From positions 55,602,953 to 55,666,952 of the forward strand of contig CM040434.1 in assembly GCA_022702705.1 (NCBI GenBank): DNA of 64,000 nt, written 5' to 3'. The notes beneath the pieces are model-generated. The model ran no database searches and was not told the DNA's origin. It saw only the letters and a program-made list of their open reading frames with translations. Below are positions 47,601 to 58,656 of this stretch, piece after piece (position 1 is the stretch's first letter; each line of letters opens with the position of its first letter). The position numbers and the translations under genes were made by a program. The stretch is from Papilionanthe hookeriana x Papilionanthe teres (taxonomy: Eukaryota; Streptophyta; Magnoliopsida; Asparagales; Orchidaceae).

Positions 47601-50600
47601 ACTGCATTTTTGTACTTTAGTGATTTTGTCTTTTTTAATTAATTTTAATAATTTTAAATAATTTTCAAAATTTCAAAGTGGAAGAATCATTATTAATTCA
47701 TTTACATTTATATTTAAACCATTTTAATATTCTTTCATTTTAAAGGTTTAATTACCATTACGGAGATATTTAATAATTTAAACCAAGTTTATAATTTTCC
47801 ACTCGTCCTCTGGTCACAATGAACCTATCAAAATTTACTTTGCATTTTTCTGATTAATATTTTAATTATTATAATTTTTATACCAAAACAGAGGGCCTTG
47901 ACTTAAAAATTAAGGATCTCTGGCTAGAGATGCCCCCTGACCTTAAAAACATCAGGGAAGATCCCAAACCACAGAGCCTTTAAGCTCTCTAAACCTCATG
48001 TCCTGGTGAAATGTCTAGAGCTAATTTGGACCTAAATATGATTTACTGTATTTAGATAATTAAAAATAAAATATGTATCAAACAAACATGAAACCATTTC
48101 CACATTATTCTCCTCAGTTTACTGAGCAAGAGGGTATTTTTCTTTTATTTTTATGATTTTTCTACACCATGTTATGCATTTTCTAATTTAACTGATTTAA
48201 TTAAATCCCTAATTTTTTATTTAACCACGCGGCACTGAATGGATCCTAGGAAGCTCTGAAGCCCCGCATGTGACTCCACCTTTCGACGCCGTCTTTCACA
48301 TCAGCGCTGACTCGGCCCGCGCTTTATGTTTAGATCTTTTGTCAGCGCGATCCTAGCCGTCCAACCATTACATGTGTGATCCAACGGTTCTGCATCTTCG
48401 TCCCCAACTGGTTCAACTTGTGATCCATTCAACTTCTGACCCTAAGATCTCGAGATATATTCAACAAAATCAACTTGAGTTTGTTTCTGTAGACTCATCT
48501 AACCTAGATGAACAAATCCACACGATTTATCTAGTATGAAATACAGTGTACATGCATGGAGAAACAAAATAAGCTCGGGCTATGGTGAGAGCTCAATACC
48601 TTAATCAGAGGGGTGTGCCTTTGATCAAATGACTTCTACACCTTCTTAAGGACCTCGCGAAGCTCCTCCAAGCACCAATTTGAGCTTTCCTTGGGCCTAG
48701 GTATGAACTCAGTCAGAAGATAATTTTGGGTCTGAGAGAACTCTGGGTTGGAGAGGCTCTGAGATGGTGCTTCTATGGGGATCTTCTTCGTTTGTTGAGG
48801 GGATGGTAAGGAAAAAAACTAATTTGGAGCTTGATGCACTATGGTGGAGTGACAGAGAGTCTCCTGGTTTTGGCTGATTTTGAGCTCAAAATTTGAGCTC
48901 AGGCAGTGGAGTGGATGGCTAGGAAATGGTTGGTTTGAGCTTAGGAAGGCTGGGAGAGGTTCTAGAAGTAGTTTTACAGATTTACCCTTAGGTTTCATGT
49001 ACTCTCTTTACTTGGCCATGAAAGGTGATGGTTTAAATAGAGGAGCTTAGAATGGCTGCCATGGCTTGGATTTGGGTGTGTTCAAGTGCTTAGGTGAAGG
49101 GTAGCAAAGAGCAATTGACCAATCAGGGTTGGACAGCTCAAGAGAGTGCAATTGGGTTTTTTCCATGGGATTTGTCTCTCTATTTTTTCCTTCTCTGGCG
49201 ACTAGTCCGGCCGGCCAGGCCAAGGGGAAGTGACTAGGGGTTAGGTGAGCCAGTGGTTAGATGAGCCAGGTAATTAATTTGAGTGGTGATGGGTTTTCAA
49301 AAAGATCCCTTTGTCTTAAGTATTTTAGGAAAGAAATCCCCTAATTTAGAGGACCCTTATTCCATGGCTTAATTAGGATGGGCTAGGTGGACCAAGACCA
49401 ATCCCTAGGGATCATTTGGTGGCTGTGGTGGACTTGGGTTGGTCACATTTTGCTTAATTTGGTCATAGGTCAAATTTGGGTCAAATTGGGCTAGGTTTAG
49501 TTTGAGCTTGTATTGGGTCAATTGATTGAGCTAATTTGTGTGGATGATTTTCATGAAGTATTTGTAAAAGGTTTGGAGTGCTTTTGAATTGGCTTGGGGG
49601 TCAATTTGGCTTGATTTGGTTATTTCTTCAGTTTTGGGTCATTTGGGCTAGCTTGGGTTTGAGTTAGGATAGAGTGAGTTTAAGACTCAATTGAATGCTC
49701 AAAATGGTCTAGGGGAATGTCATGAAGCTTTCTTGACATTAATTGGGTGACAATTTTAAGGTTAGGGCTTTCAATTTGGTGGAATTTGGACATGTAGCCA
49801 ATTTAGGGCAAATTTTGGGATTTTAAGTTGGGTTGGATTTGGGTGAGGTTTGATTTTAAATTTGGGTCAATTAGTGGTTCAATTTGGTTTAGGGGAATGT
49901 CATGAAGGGTTTTGGATATTACTTTGAGGAATTGGTTTGGTCATTTAGGAAATTTGGTCATATGGTCAAAATTGGGGCTTTTGGATTTGGGTTTTAATTT
50001 GGCTTACCATTAGGTCAAATTGGACTTTGATTTGGTATGAATTGGGGTTGGGCATGGTGAATTTGAGTTTGGAATTGAAATTGGGGAGGATTGAGGTCAA
50101 TTGGGTGGACATTTGGGGTGATTTGGGCATTTTAGGCTTAAAGGGGCAATTTGGGGCTTTTTGGTCAAATAGGGCTAATTTGGTATAATTGGGTCAAATG
50201 AAGTGGTTTTAATTGGTTTTGGAGACATTTTTTGGGATATGAAGGGTATTTTGGTAATTTTGGCTAATTTAGGGGTATTTTAGAAAATTTGAGAAAATTG
50301 GGATATTCTAGTCAATTTTGATAGTGGAGAACATTTTGGGTAATTTGGGTAATTTTTTTGATTTTTTGTCGAAATTAGGGTTTAAGGGTGTATTTTGGTA
50401 ATTTGGTAGGGTTGAAGGGCTAAAGGTCAAAGTTTGGGAATTTTGGTAGAATTTGGTGTCAATTAGGAATGCCAACCTATTTGAGCCATGGACCGGAATT
50501 CTCTATCTGGATCCTCCATGCGCTGGTCCTAGCCACCTTGTCATGGGCTTAAGGTTTGGGGGGACTACCCACATGAGTTTCCAAAGACTAGGGGGCCAAC

Positions 50601-50931
50601 GAGAAACATATGTGGGTTAGGATTGTGATTAGTGTGTGAGAGTGTAATGTGCAAGTGTGTGTGCTAGCTCCAGACCAACTAGGGTCAGTCCTAAGGCCTG
50701 TCCACTTATAGGGAACTCCCTTTGAGCTTTCTTATGCTTAGTCTCATCCTCCTGAATATTTAGAGGTTAGACATTAAACATATAAAACTCCAAGTGAAGT
50801 AAAGAAGAATTTTTAATCTCTAAGGGGAAGGGTTCCATCACTAGTCATCTAAGAATGTCACCAAGAGAATCCTATGGCTAGACCCTAGGATATCTAAAGA
50901 AAGATTGGACCTCACAAAAGTGAGGTCAACA
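44625..50931 (-). repeat. 5' LTR (copy D) of the Tat/Ogre-like element, 6307 bp
   Basis: The minus strand starts TGTTGACCTCAC (50931) and ends GTGACCGACA (44625), next to the leader motif. It begins with a perfect hairpin (50908-50927), then a G+T-rich block as seen on the plus strand (49300-50460), a TATA-like CTCTATTTAAAC (49032-49039), a leader with the sORF-like segment (48610-48890), a GC-rich island (48225-48440), AT-rich motif-bearing sequence (46850-47930) and the 3' landmarks (44640-46100). Similar to A throughout. It has inserted into copy E of the same family. Confidence 0.92.
49032..49039 (-). promoter_or_regulatory. putative TATA box of the giant LTR (copy D)
   Basis: The minus strand reads CTCTATTTAAACC at the same relative place as TATTTAAA in copy C (22291-22298), about 1.89 kb from the LTR start. 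Conservation between oppositely oriented, independently inserted copies supports it as the core promoter. Confidence 0.5.
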
Positions 50932-53900
50932 CGCTCTTAAGGGCAATTTAAATTATTAAGGGAGTTTGCACTCCATTTGGGTTGAGCATGCAGTGCTTTA
51001 AGAGTATTTGTAATTAGCAATGTTTTTTTTCCAAACCTCATTAAACAAATTTTGATCGAGCCTAGTTCACTACTAAGCCCTTATGATTTCATGGGTATAT
51101 TTGTAATAATTAACAATGTTGAATTAAATGGACCTAACTCTAATCACAGAATTATACTTGTCATTCAATAATCAGTTAGGGGGCTTCAAATTAATAAGTT
51201 ATTATCTTCTTAACTTAAACCTACTACACTAAAATTATCCAATAAAATTGACTTCCAAATCACAACAATTCAAGAAATTACAATTTGTTCTTGTTGTAGA
51301 AAGATAATGGATTGGTTTCTACCTCTTAATCCCTTGTATTTCAATTATCTAAAAGAATTAATTAGGATTGACATTACCCATTTCCCCTTTAGTTTAGCCT
51401 AACCTTTCAATTAGAGTTCAAAATCTCATAATTATAAGGCTTTCCACTTCATAATTATTCAAATATAACACAAATTACTTTAAAATTTTATTGTTACCCT
51501 ACTCATGGGTAAATTAAAACATCAGAATAAAAATTAGATTTTTCTTATTCATGTTTTAATTTTTAAAATTATTTTAATAAAAGATAGATAATTTTCAAGT
51601 TAATTTATTTAATCAATCAACACATAATATTTATCCTTAAGAAAATTTTTAGGAGGTTCACCTAAGCCGGAGGACCTCTAGGAATAATTTTTTGGGAATT
51701 TTTGGGTCTTATTCTAATTATTATAATTATTTTTTGATTTTGGTGAATAATTAAATAGAAAATTTAATTTAATTTTGAAAATTATCTTTTATATTTTTCT
51801 TTAGTTCCTTTGAGTTCAGAGAACATTAAGAAACAAATTTTAGATTTTTATGATTTTTTATTTCATTTATTGTAAATATTTTAATGTGAAATTAGGGTAA
51901 ATACATTTTAGGCATTTAAAAATACATAACTATATTCAAAAAATTAGGAAAAATATTTTAATCCCAAGTGATCAGGGAAAATCAGTGACATTTTAGTGTA
52001 TTTTTGTATTCTCATGATTTTTGTCATTTTTAATTATTTTAAAATTTAGGAAAATGGTGTGAAATGATCTTTTTATCTAAAACTTGATTTTATTTTCTTA
52101 GATGCCCCTGATCATAAGAATCACTCCAAACCACTTTTCATTCTAAATTATATTTTATTTATTATAAATATTTTAGTGCAAAAATTCTATTTACTTAAAA
52201 AAATAGACTTTGATATTAAACGCAATTGAAATGGGTTTCAAATTTTTACAGAGGCTTAACATATTCATTATCTTTAATGTGGATCAGGTTTTGTGAGTTT
52301 TTGGATTATATTCTATTTTTCTAATTTTTTGTGAGTTTTAGTGATTTAAATATGTAAACTTTTACCCTTAATTATTTAAACTTCATTTATTTTTCTCCTA
52401 AGATTCTCTGACCACAATGAACCTACCACAACGAGTCTTACATTTTTCCGATTTATATTTTATTTTTTATAACTATTTTATGCAAAATAAAGGTGATTTT
52501 ATGATAAATTATGGCTTTTAATGCTAGAGATACTCTCCGACTTCAGAAAAATCAAAGAACATTCTAAGCACATGAGGAACAAGCCCTTCAAATTTCATAT
52601 TATAGTGATCAATATTTAATTATTTATGATTAAAATATTCTCTGAAGTATTTAATTAATTAAAAATAAATTCAAAATAAATATTTTTTTATTTTTAGTCC
52701 ACATTATTTTCCTTTGTTTGTTGAGCACATGAGTATTTTTATTTTATATTTATGAATTTTCTACACCAAGTTATGATTTTCAAATTTTCTGAACTATTTT
52801 AAATAAAAAAATGACCTGATTTTCTACTTATCCACGCGGCGTCGTGTCATCCTCGATAGCTCCAAATCGCTAAAATTCATCCCATAATTAGATGCGCTTT
52901 ACACGTAAGCTTGTCACGAGGCTCGCGATAAACGTACCTTAGTTTCATCTGGCACGACCGGATCCGTCTGTTCTATACACGCGTGATCTAACGGCTCCCG
53001 GCCTTCATCCCCAACTAGTGTAACCCGAGAACCATCCATACTAAAACCCTAATATCTCACTCAATAATTAACAAAATCACATGAGTTTTGATCCTACACC
53101 TTCATCTAAGTTAAATGAACCTACCTATACGGTTGATCAAGCATAAAACTAAACTTTTCTTCACAAAGGCCCAAACCAAGCTCAAATTTGGGGGAAATGG
53201 TGCGCACATTAGCCCAAGAGGTGAAGCCTCGATTGGGTGCATTCTAAAGCTTCACCTTAGTCCCATGAACATCCTCCAATCGTTGTTTCATAGGTGGTAG
53301 TTGTGTAAGAGTTCTACCTGGGGTGGTGTAGTCTTGGTCAAAGTCTAGGGCAGATGGCTTGGGAAAGATGCCTTTTGATTAGGGAAGTGTTCTTAAGCTC
53401 TTTTGAAGCTCAAGAGCACTTCAATTTAAGGCTTAGTGAAGTTTGGTGGGATGGCCATGAAATTGCCTGATTTTTTAGCTCTGAAATTGAGCTCAAGCAG
53501 GGCGAATGAGGGCTGGAAAATACTGTGAGGATGAGCTTTTCTATGCTGCTAGGAGGTCTAAGAAAATTTTGGCAGAGTTTTGTTTAGGTTTTGGCCACAC
53601 ACCTATATTTTTTGTGAGGGTAGTATTTAATTAGCCATCGCCATGATAGTCAACAAGGCAAGCAAGGGGTGGAAAAGGTTGCTTAGGTGGAGGGCTGAGC
53701 GGCGCAATTGACCAATGGGAGTGAGCCACATTGGATGGGTTCAATTTAGGTTTAATCCATGGGGTGCCTTCTCAGTTTTGGGTTTTCTGCTGACTAGGTT
53801 GGTCAACCAAGCCGGGGGAGGTGGCTAGCTGGTTCAGGGAGGTCAGTGGGGAGTTTAATTATGATTAGGATCGAGGTTTAATCAGGTGATTCAAAGCTTG

Positions 53901-55000
53901 AGTCATTTGACATAATTTAGAAAGAGGCTCACCAATTTGAGGGACCCTTGGTCTGGGGCACCAATTAGGGTTGGCTAGATGATTTGATTAGCATCTAGGA
54001 GGTTAACCATGGCAGGAAAGGATTAAGCATGGGTTAATTGCAATGGGTTAGATTGATTTTGGTTTTGGTCTCAACATTAGTATTTTAGCTTGGACTTGGG
54101 TTTGTGTTAGGCTTGGGTTTGGATTTGGCATGTGAAGGCTCAATTTGGTGTAGAAAATTGGCATGGGGAATTTAGGATTTGAAATTGGAGGAATTGGATT
54201 GGTCATGAAGCCCAATTTAGTAAATTGTGGAGGTAAAGTCAATTTGGGGCTAATGGGTTTGAACTTGAAATTAGAGTTTGGAATAGGGTTTAATTAAGCA
54301 TGGATTTGATTTCAATTGGCTTGGACATGGTGAATTTTGGTATAGGTTTGAAATTGGGGGAGTTTGAAATCAATTTGGTGAAAATTGGGGAAATTTAGGC
54401 ACTTAGGGGAAATTTGGGAATTTTGGCTAATTTTTGTGGATTTGGACACAATTGGAGTCAATTGGTGGTTCAAATTGATTTTGGGGATGTTTTGTGGATT
54501 TAGATATTTTGGAGATTTTTGGGCCATGAGGGGCGTTTTGGTAATTTTGGGGAATTTTGAGGAAAATGAGGTATTTTGGTCAATTTGGATGGTTTGGAAT
54601 GGTTTAAAGTGATTTTTTAAGAGAATTTGAGAATTCAGGCAATTTGGAAAATTTAGGATTTCATGGATATTTTGATAATTTTAGGAAAGTTTTGGGGTAA
54701 AAGGTCAAAGTTAGATATTTTGGTAGAGCTGGTGTCAATTGAGGATGCTAATCAAAATGCTACCCATTTTTTGAGCCATGAAATCAAGGAAATCCCCATT
54801 TTAGATCCTCCATGTGTTGGTCCTAGCCACCCTAGTCAAAGGCCAAGAGTTTGGGGGACCACCCACATGAGTTCACAAAAGAGTGAGGAGGAAGTTCAAG
54901 TGTTTATAATTCTAGGGTTTTAGTATTGGATGTGATAGGCTCAAGTGGTTATTTGTGCAAGTGTGTGACCAAGACCAGACCACTCTAGGTTAACCATAAG
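50932..55000 (-). mobile_element. giant LTR fragment, copy E, Tat/Ogre-like family
   Basis: Matches D in the same orientation. It lacks about the first 240 bp of the LTR (it ends at 55000 in the AAGGCCTG segment that lies at about 50690 in D) and about 1.9 kb of its 3' end, which should continue beyond copy A outside the window because D-A inserted into it. It contains a GC-rich island (52828-53050) and a G+T-rich block (about 53870-54720). It is more diverged from D than A is, consistent with being the older host. The right edge abuts copia gag directly. Confidence 0.82.
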
Positions 55001-55002
55001 GC

Positions 55003-55051
55003 CTGACATCATCAAATTTAATGTCCAAAGATTACAATTGATTTGTGATAG
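55003..55051 (-). pseudogene. copia gag fragment, distal part
   Basis: The minus strand reads T-N-Q-L, a stop, then S-L-D-I-K-F-D-D-V, continuing the gag segment D-F-N-T-I that ends at 56787 on the other side of the solo LTR. It is cut off at about 55002 where copy E sequence begins. Confidence 0.8.
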
Positions 55052-56786
55052 TGACCCACTAAAAATATGTTAAGATTTTCATGCTTATTTTATAGTGATT
55101 TTAATAATATTACACTTTAAAGAAGGGTATTTTTGATGTTTTTTGCAGGTATGTTGATTTATGGACATTGGAGCAAAAAGATGCAAAAATGAGCGAATTT
55201 GGAGCAAAAAGGACCAAAATATGAAGATTTGATCTAGGGCGCCGACGGCGAGATCAACGGCGCCGACGGCGGATTTTTCCCGAGAGTTCAGAAAATATAT
55301 TACATGGAAGGGCACCGACGGCGAGATAGAGGCCGCCGACAGCGACCTTTATGAAAGAGAGTCCAAGGCTAACTATTCTAGAAGGCCGCCGACGGCGCGC
55401 TCGAGGCCGCTGAAGGCGTGCTCGTGGCCACCGACGGCGAGAAAGTCAGTTCTCTCACGAGGTGCATCGAATGTGGATGCTTTTTTAAGGGATGCTTGGG
55501 AAACTCTTGGAAACTCTTCAACCACTTTAAAAAGAAACAATTTAAGGACGAAAAGGTGGTTGTCTGTTGTTGTCCGTGTGTCCACCGAGTCCATAGTTTG
55601 TCCACTAGAGTGTTAGTTAGTGTTTTGTTTCCATTATAGTTTTAGATAGTGAGTTCAATTAGAGATATTTGTGAGGGATTCTTTAAGAGATTGTAAGAGT
55701 GGAAGGGATGTGAGAAATTTCTTCCTCCTTGATGTTTCAAAGAAGAACTATGCGTGTTTTAAAGAAAGGAAGAGATTCAGAAGAACTTCATGGAGTTGCT
55801 TGGGGAGGAATTCGAGATAAGTTGTATTTACTTGTTCTAGTTTGTAAAACTTTATTTTTATATATGAAATCAAAGTTTTGTCGTATCTTCTCCATGAAAT
55901 ATGAGTAGTTTTTCTGTCTTTCTCCTTGTTTTGATATTTTTGTGATATGGAAATTTAAATTAGTGTGCAAATAAAATTTTAAAGAAGTTGTGAAAATTTT
56001 TTCACTTAAATCTTAATTTATTTTCAATCTGACCAATTAATTAGTTAAAATATATTGAGTAGAACAACTATAGTGAAGATTATATCCGAGATTCAGGGAA
56101 GTCAAAGTCCTTGAAAGTAAGGTGCAAATAAATAGGAAAATAATATTTTTCGGGTGTAGAATTGGAGATTTTAGAGTGACAGACTAAAATCCTCAATTTG
56201 GTCTTATCGTTTGATTGTTGAAGTGTAAATGTTAGCCCTCAGGCGAGGGGGACTTGGGAGCTTCGTAGTGAGAGTCGGTATCCTCCCAGCCTAGTCGCAG
56301 ATTCAATAACCAAGCATAAGATTAGTCAATGTTCTTTATGCGTAGACCAAAGGGTAAAGAATAGGTATGCTCCTATTTGGCACAACACAGTTTTAAACTA
56401 ATTTTAATTATCCATTCACTTAAATTTTTTAACAAGGAGAAGAATTCTTGCTTATATATTTGAACTTCACTTTATTAGTAGAATAGTTAACTGTTAGTAA
56501 AATTAATTTATTTAAAACTTTATCTTATTTACGATTGCATATTAGTGACAGATAGGCAATTTGATTTACAAAGTTGTGATTCTAAATTAGTTTCTATAAT
56601 CTTAGTCTGTTGCCTCTAAACTATCCATGTGGGATTGACATCCAGGACTCCATTAGAGCCCTGTATTACTTGAGCAACATGTATACTTGTGTTGAAAGAT
56701 TAGCTCTGCGATTATTGAATATCTTTATACACATCTTTATCAAATACAAGCAATTTTAAAATAACACAAAGTGCGCGGGCGGTTTA
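55052..56786 (+). mobile_element. Athila-type solo LTR, 1735 bp, TSD GATAG
   Basis: It starts TGACCCACTAAAAATATG, ends GCGGGCGGTTTA, and is flanked by the perfect duplication GATAG (55047-55051, 56787-56791), breaking copia gag codons. It belongs to the same subfamily as the LTRs of the element at 10050-40235, in the opposite orientation. It carries the richest GC block (55236-55445) with at least six GCCGACGGCG-type units, and the conserved CCATGTGGGATTGACATCCAGG-like box near 56630. The terminal A-for-CA change at 56785-56786 is a point mutation. Confidence 0.9.
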
Positions 56787-57155
56787 GATAGTATTAAAGT
56801 CATTCAAATGTTGTGCAACAGATGTACCCTCCTCCATCTTTAGGTTGAATTTTCATCAGATGCACATTGTAACTTTTCATACATAACTGACAAAGCTGCC
56901 ATGAGATTTATAATTGTCATTTCCTTGATGAAGATGTGTGCAACAGATCTCAACAGAGGTAATCGAATAACCCCCAGAACTTGTCGATCCAACAGATTCA
57001 ATTCAGCCATCCATATTTTCTGGTTACATTCCTTATAACAGAAGATGAAGTTTTTTCTCATAGAAGTAGTTCTCTATGTGCATCCTCCAAAAATCAAAAT
57101 CTGTGCCATCAAATTTCTCGATTCTCGATTCCATCACTTCGTCTCCAACCATCAT
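56787..57155 (-). pseudogene. Ty1/copia gag, N-terminal part
   Basis: From the ATG at 57155 the minus strand gives an M-V-G-D-E-V start and E-K-F-D-G-T-D-F-D-F-W. After a frameshift near 57050 comes I-W-M-A-E-L, L-L-D-R-Q-V-L-G-V-I-R-L, M-A-A-L-S-V-M-Y-E-K-L and finally F-N-L-K-M-E-E-G-T-S-V-A-Q-H-L-N. This is the UBN2-type gag of Tnt1/copia elements, about 20 codons after the primer site. It is interrupted at 56787 by a solo LTR, and nothing of protease, integrase or RT follows. Confidence 0.88.
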
Positions 57156-57176
57156 TTTCCCTCAGATTTAAACCTT

Positions 57177-57190
57177 GGCTCTGATATCAA
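57177..57190 (-). other. copia primer-binding site (tRNA-Met type)
   Basis: The minus strand reads TTGATATCAGAGCC, one base away from the standard plant copia TGGTATCAGAGC, four bases inside the LTR end and just before gag. Confidence 0.88.
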
Positions 57191-57194
57191 TTTT

Positions 57195-57829
57195 TGTGGA
57201 AAAATGACAGCAAGAAAGTGAAAATTTGGAATTAGAAAATTGCATAGACAAGCACGCACACAGATTTACGTGGTTTGGAAAATTGGCTACGTCCACAGAG
57301 TTGCAGAGAATTTTATTGTTATATGGATTACACAGCTTTAAGACAGGATTACAAGAGCTCGTATCCACTCTTCCTCCCAGCACTGAATCTAAAAAGCATG
57401 TTCTGCCTTAACCTTTGCTTTCAATTCTCCTCCCCTGTTTGCATGAAGCAAAAGCCACTGCCGCTCCTTCTATGTTGTTGTGACCCTTTCATGTCGAACT
57501 TCAAGCGACCTATAGAGACATTTATTCACACAAGAATCCCTGCCTCGTCTCCCTGCCACGATCTGACTCCTGCTTCCGCCAATTGCTACCTGTGGAATCG
57601 CTCGTTGTTGCTTCCTCTAGTTCGGTCACGAGAGAAACCTTTTAGTCGTGACAAACGGATGATGGCGGGAGCCAGAGAAGGAAGTCGTGAAAACCTGTTC
57701 GACGGGAGAGCCGTAGAGAGGGAAAATAACAAGGAAACAAATATAGGGAATTAAATGCATCCAAATACACACCATATATGTAAAAGCCTCCAATTAAAGA
57801 TAGTGGACCGGGCTCCACAATACCCGACA
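57195..57829 (-). repeat. copia 5' LTR, 635 bp
   Basis: The minus strand starts TGTCGGGTATTGTGG (57829) and ends CATTTTTCCACA (57195), next to the primer site. Length and TG..CA ends fit copia. The matching 3' LTR is not in the window, so the far half of this element was lost. A 159-codon open frame on the plus strand over this LTR (57275-57754) is antisense and not regarded as a gene. Confidence 0.85.
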
Positions 57830-58154
57830 ATCAAGAGGTCCATCTCTAGTGAGATATTAGACCTCTGTGTGGGGCGGTTACATCTGAAGATACTAGTGAG
57901 GTTGACTCTTTCATCGGGTCTACTTGCATGCTAGGTAATTTTATGTAATCCCTATTGTGTGTCCAATGTTAAATGTTTGAACATCCTTCTCAATAATGGG
58001 TCAATCGGTCGGCTTGACTCGGTCGTCTCTGCCTATCATACGACCTCCTTGCAGAGGGTCGCCCTTTTGTACACTTCCTTCCTTTGGACCATTGATTCCT
58101 GTGAGATCAACATTGACACCTTTTTGATATACAATACACATACATTAATACACA

Positions 58155-58204
<50 letters not shown>

Positions 58205-58656
58205 ATTGTGATTTATTATGATGTGACTCAAAAATATAAATGTCTTCCATTATTCCGGCCATCCTACCAATTTATCAATATTCATTTATTATTTATTATT
58301 TTTTTCTTTTCTTTTCCTTTGGAGACGGTACTCACTCGCAAACATAACATAATTTTTATTTAAAATGGTGATCTGGAAGCCAACGCACCAACCAATAATT
58401 CAATCGACCGGAGATATATTAATTCCGGTCCAAATTGAATCTGGAGGGCAAGACGTTGCGTGATGAAAACAATCTCCCTGAAATTGTCATAAATAAGCCT
58501 TAACCGTCAATTGCCTCGAGGCATTATCTCTTCTAATTCTCCTTTTTTTTTTCTTCGAAGAAAAATTTTTGAGATATTTTTGAATTTACTAATTTTCAAC
58601 TATTACCTTAAGGATAATTATGCATGAATAAGGGGATAATTTTTAAGAAATAAAAT
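57830..58656. other. unassigned sequence with (TA)n microsatellite
   Basis: No domain recognised. About 57990-58030 contains CGGTCGGCTTGACTCGGTCG, resembling plant LTR sequences but not assignable. A pure TA run of about 40 bp lies at 58159-58200, and a T/C-rich stretch at 58280-58330. Confidence 0.4.

Larger units (their letters stand above)
1..50931 (-). mobile_element. Tat/Ogre-like Ty3/gypsy element, long, nested, 3' LTR leaves the window
   Basis: The element reads down the minus strand: 5' LTR copy D (50931-44625), leader, ORF1-like and gag region (44624-41400), protease split at 40241/10044, RT, partial RNase H to 7143, then 3' LTR copy A from 7142 past base 1. D and A are clearly homologous along their whole shared length. 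The pol sequence has the Tat/Ogre type of RT. Continuity across the 30 kb Athila-like insert is shown by the protease: the codons D-P-G-A lie at about 40241-40252 and the following S-L-N-I-M-S-L at about 10030-10044, with the 5-bp duplication ATGCT at the break. There is no integrase, and every reading frame carries stops, so the copy is dead. The possible own target duplication is CGCTC at 50932-50936; its partner would lie outside the window. Confidence 0.85.

Noticed and set aside
55373..55639. Open frames on both strands over the GC-rich module of the solo LTR
   Set aside because: They follow from the low stop-codon density of GC-rich repeats; the corresponding blocks in other LTRs do not keep the frame.
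57275..57754. 159-codon plus-strand open frame with arginine-rich end
   Set aside because: It is antisense to the copia LTR, which is fixed by its primer site and gag.
58141..58200. (TA)n run as a possible regulatory site
   Set aside because: An ordinary microsatellite.
57830..58656. Possible gene start to the right of the copia LTR
   Set aside because: No coding frame with codon bias or splice sites was found.
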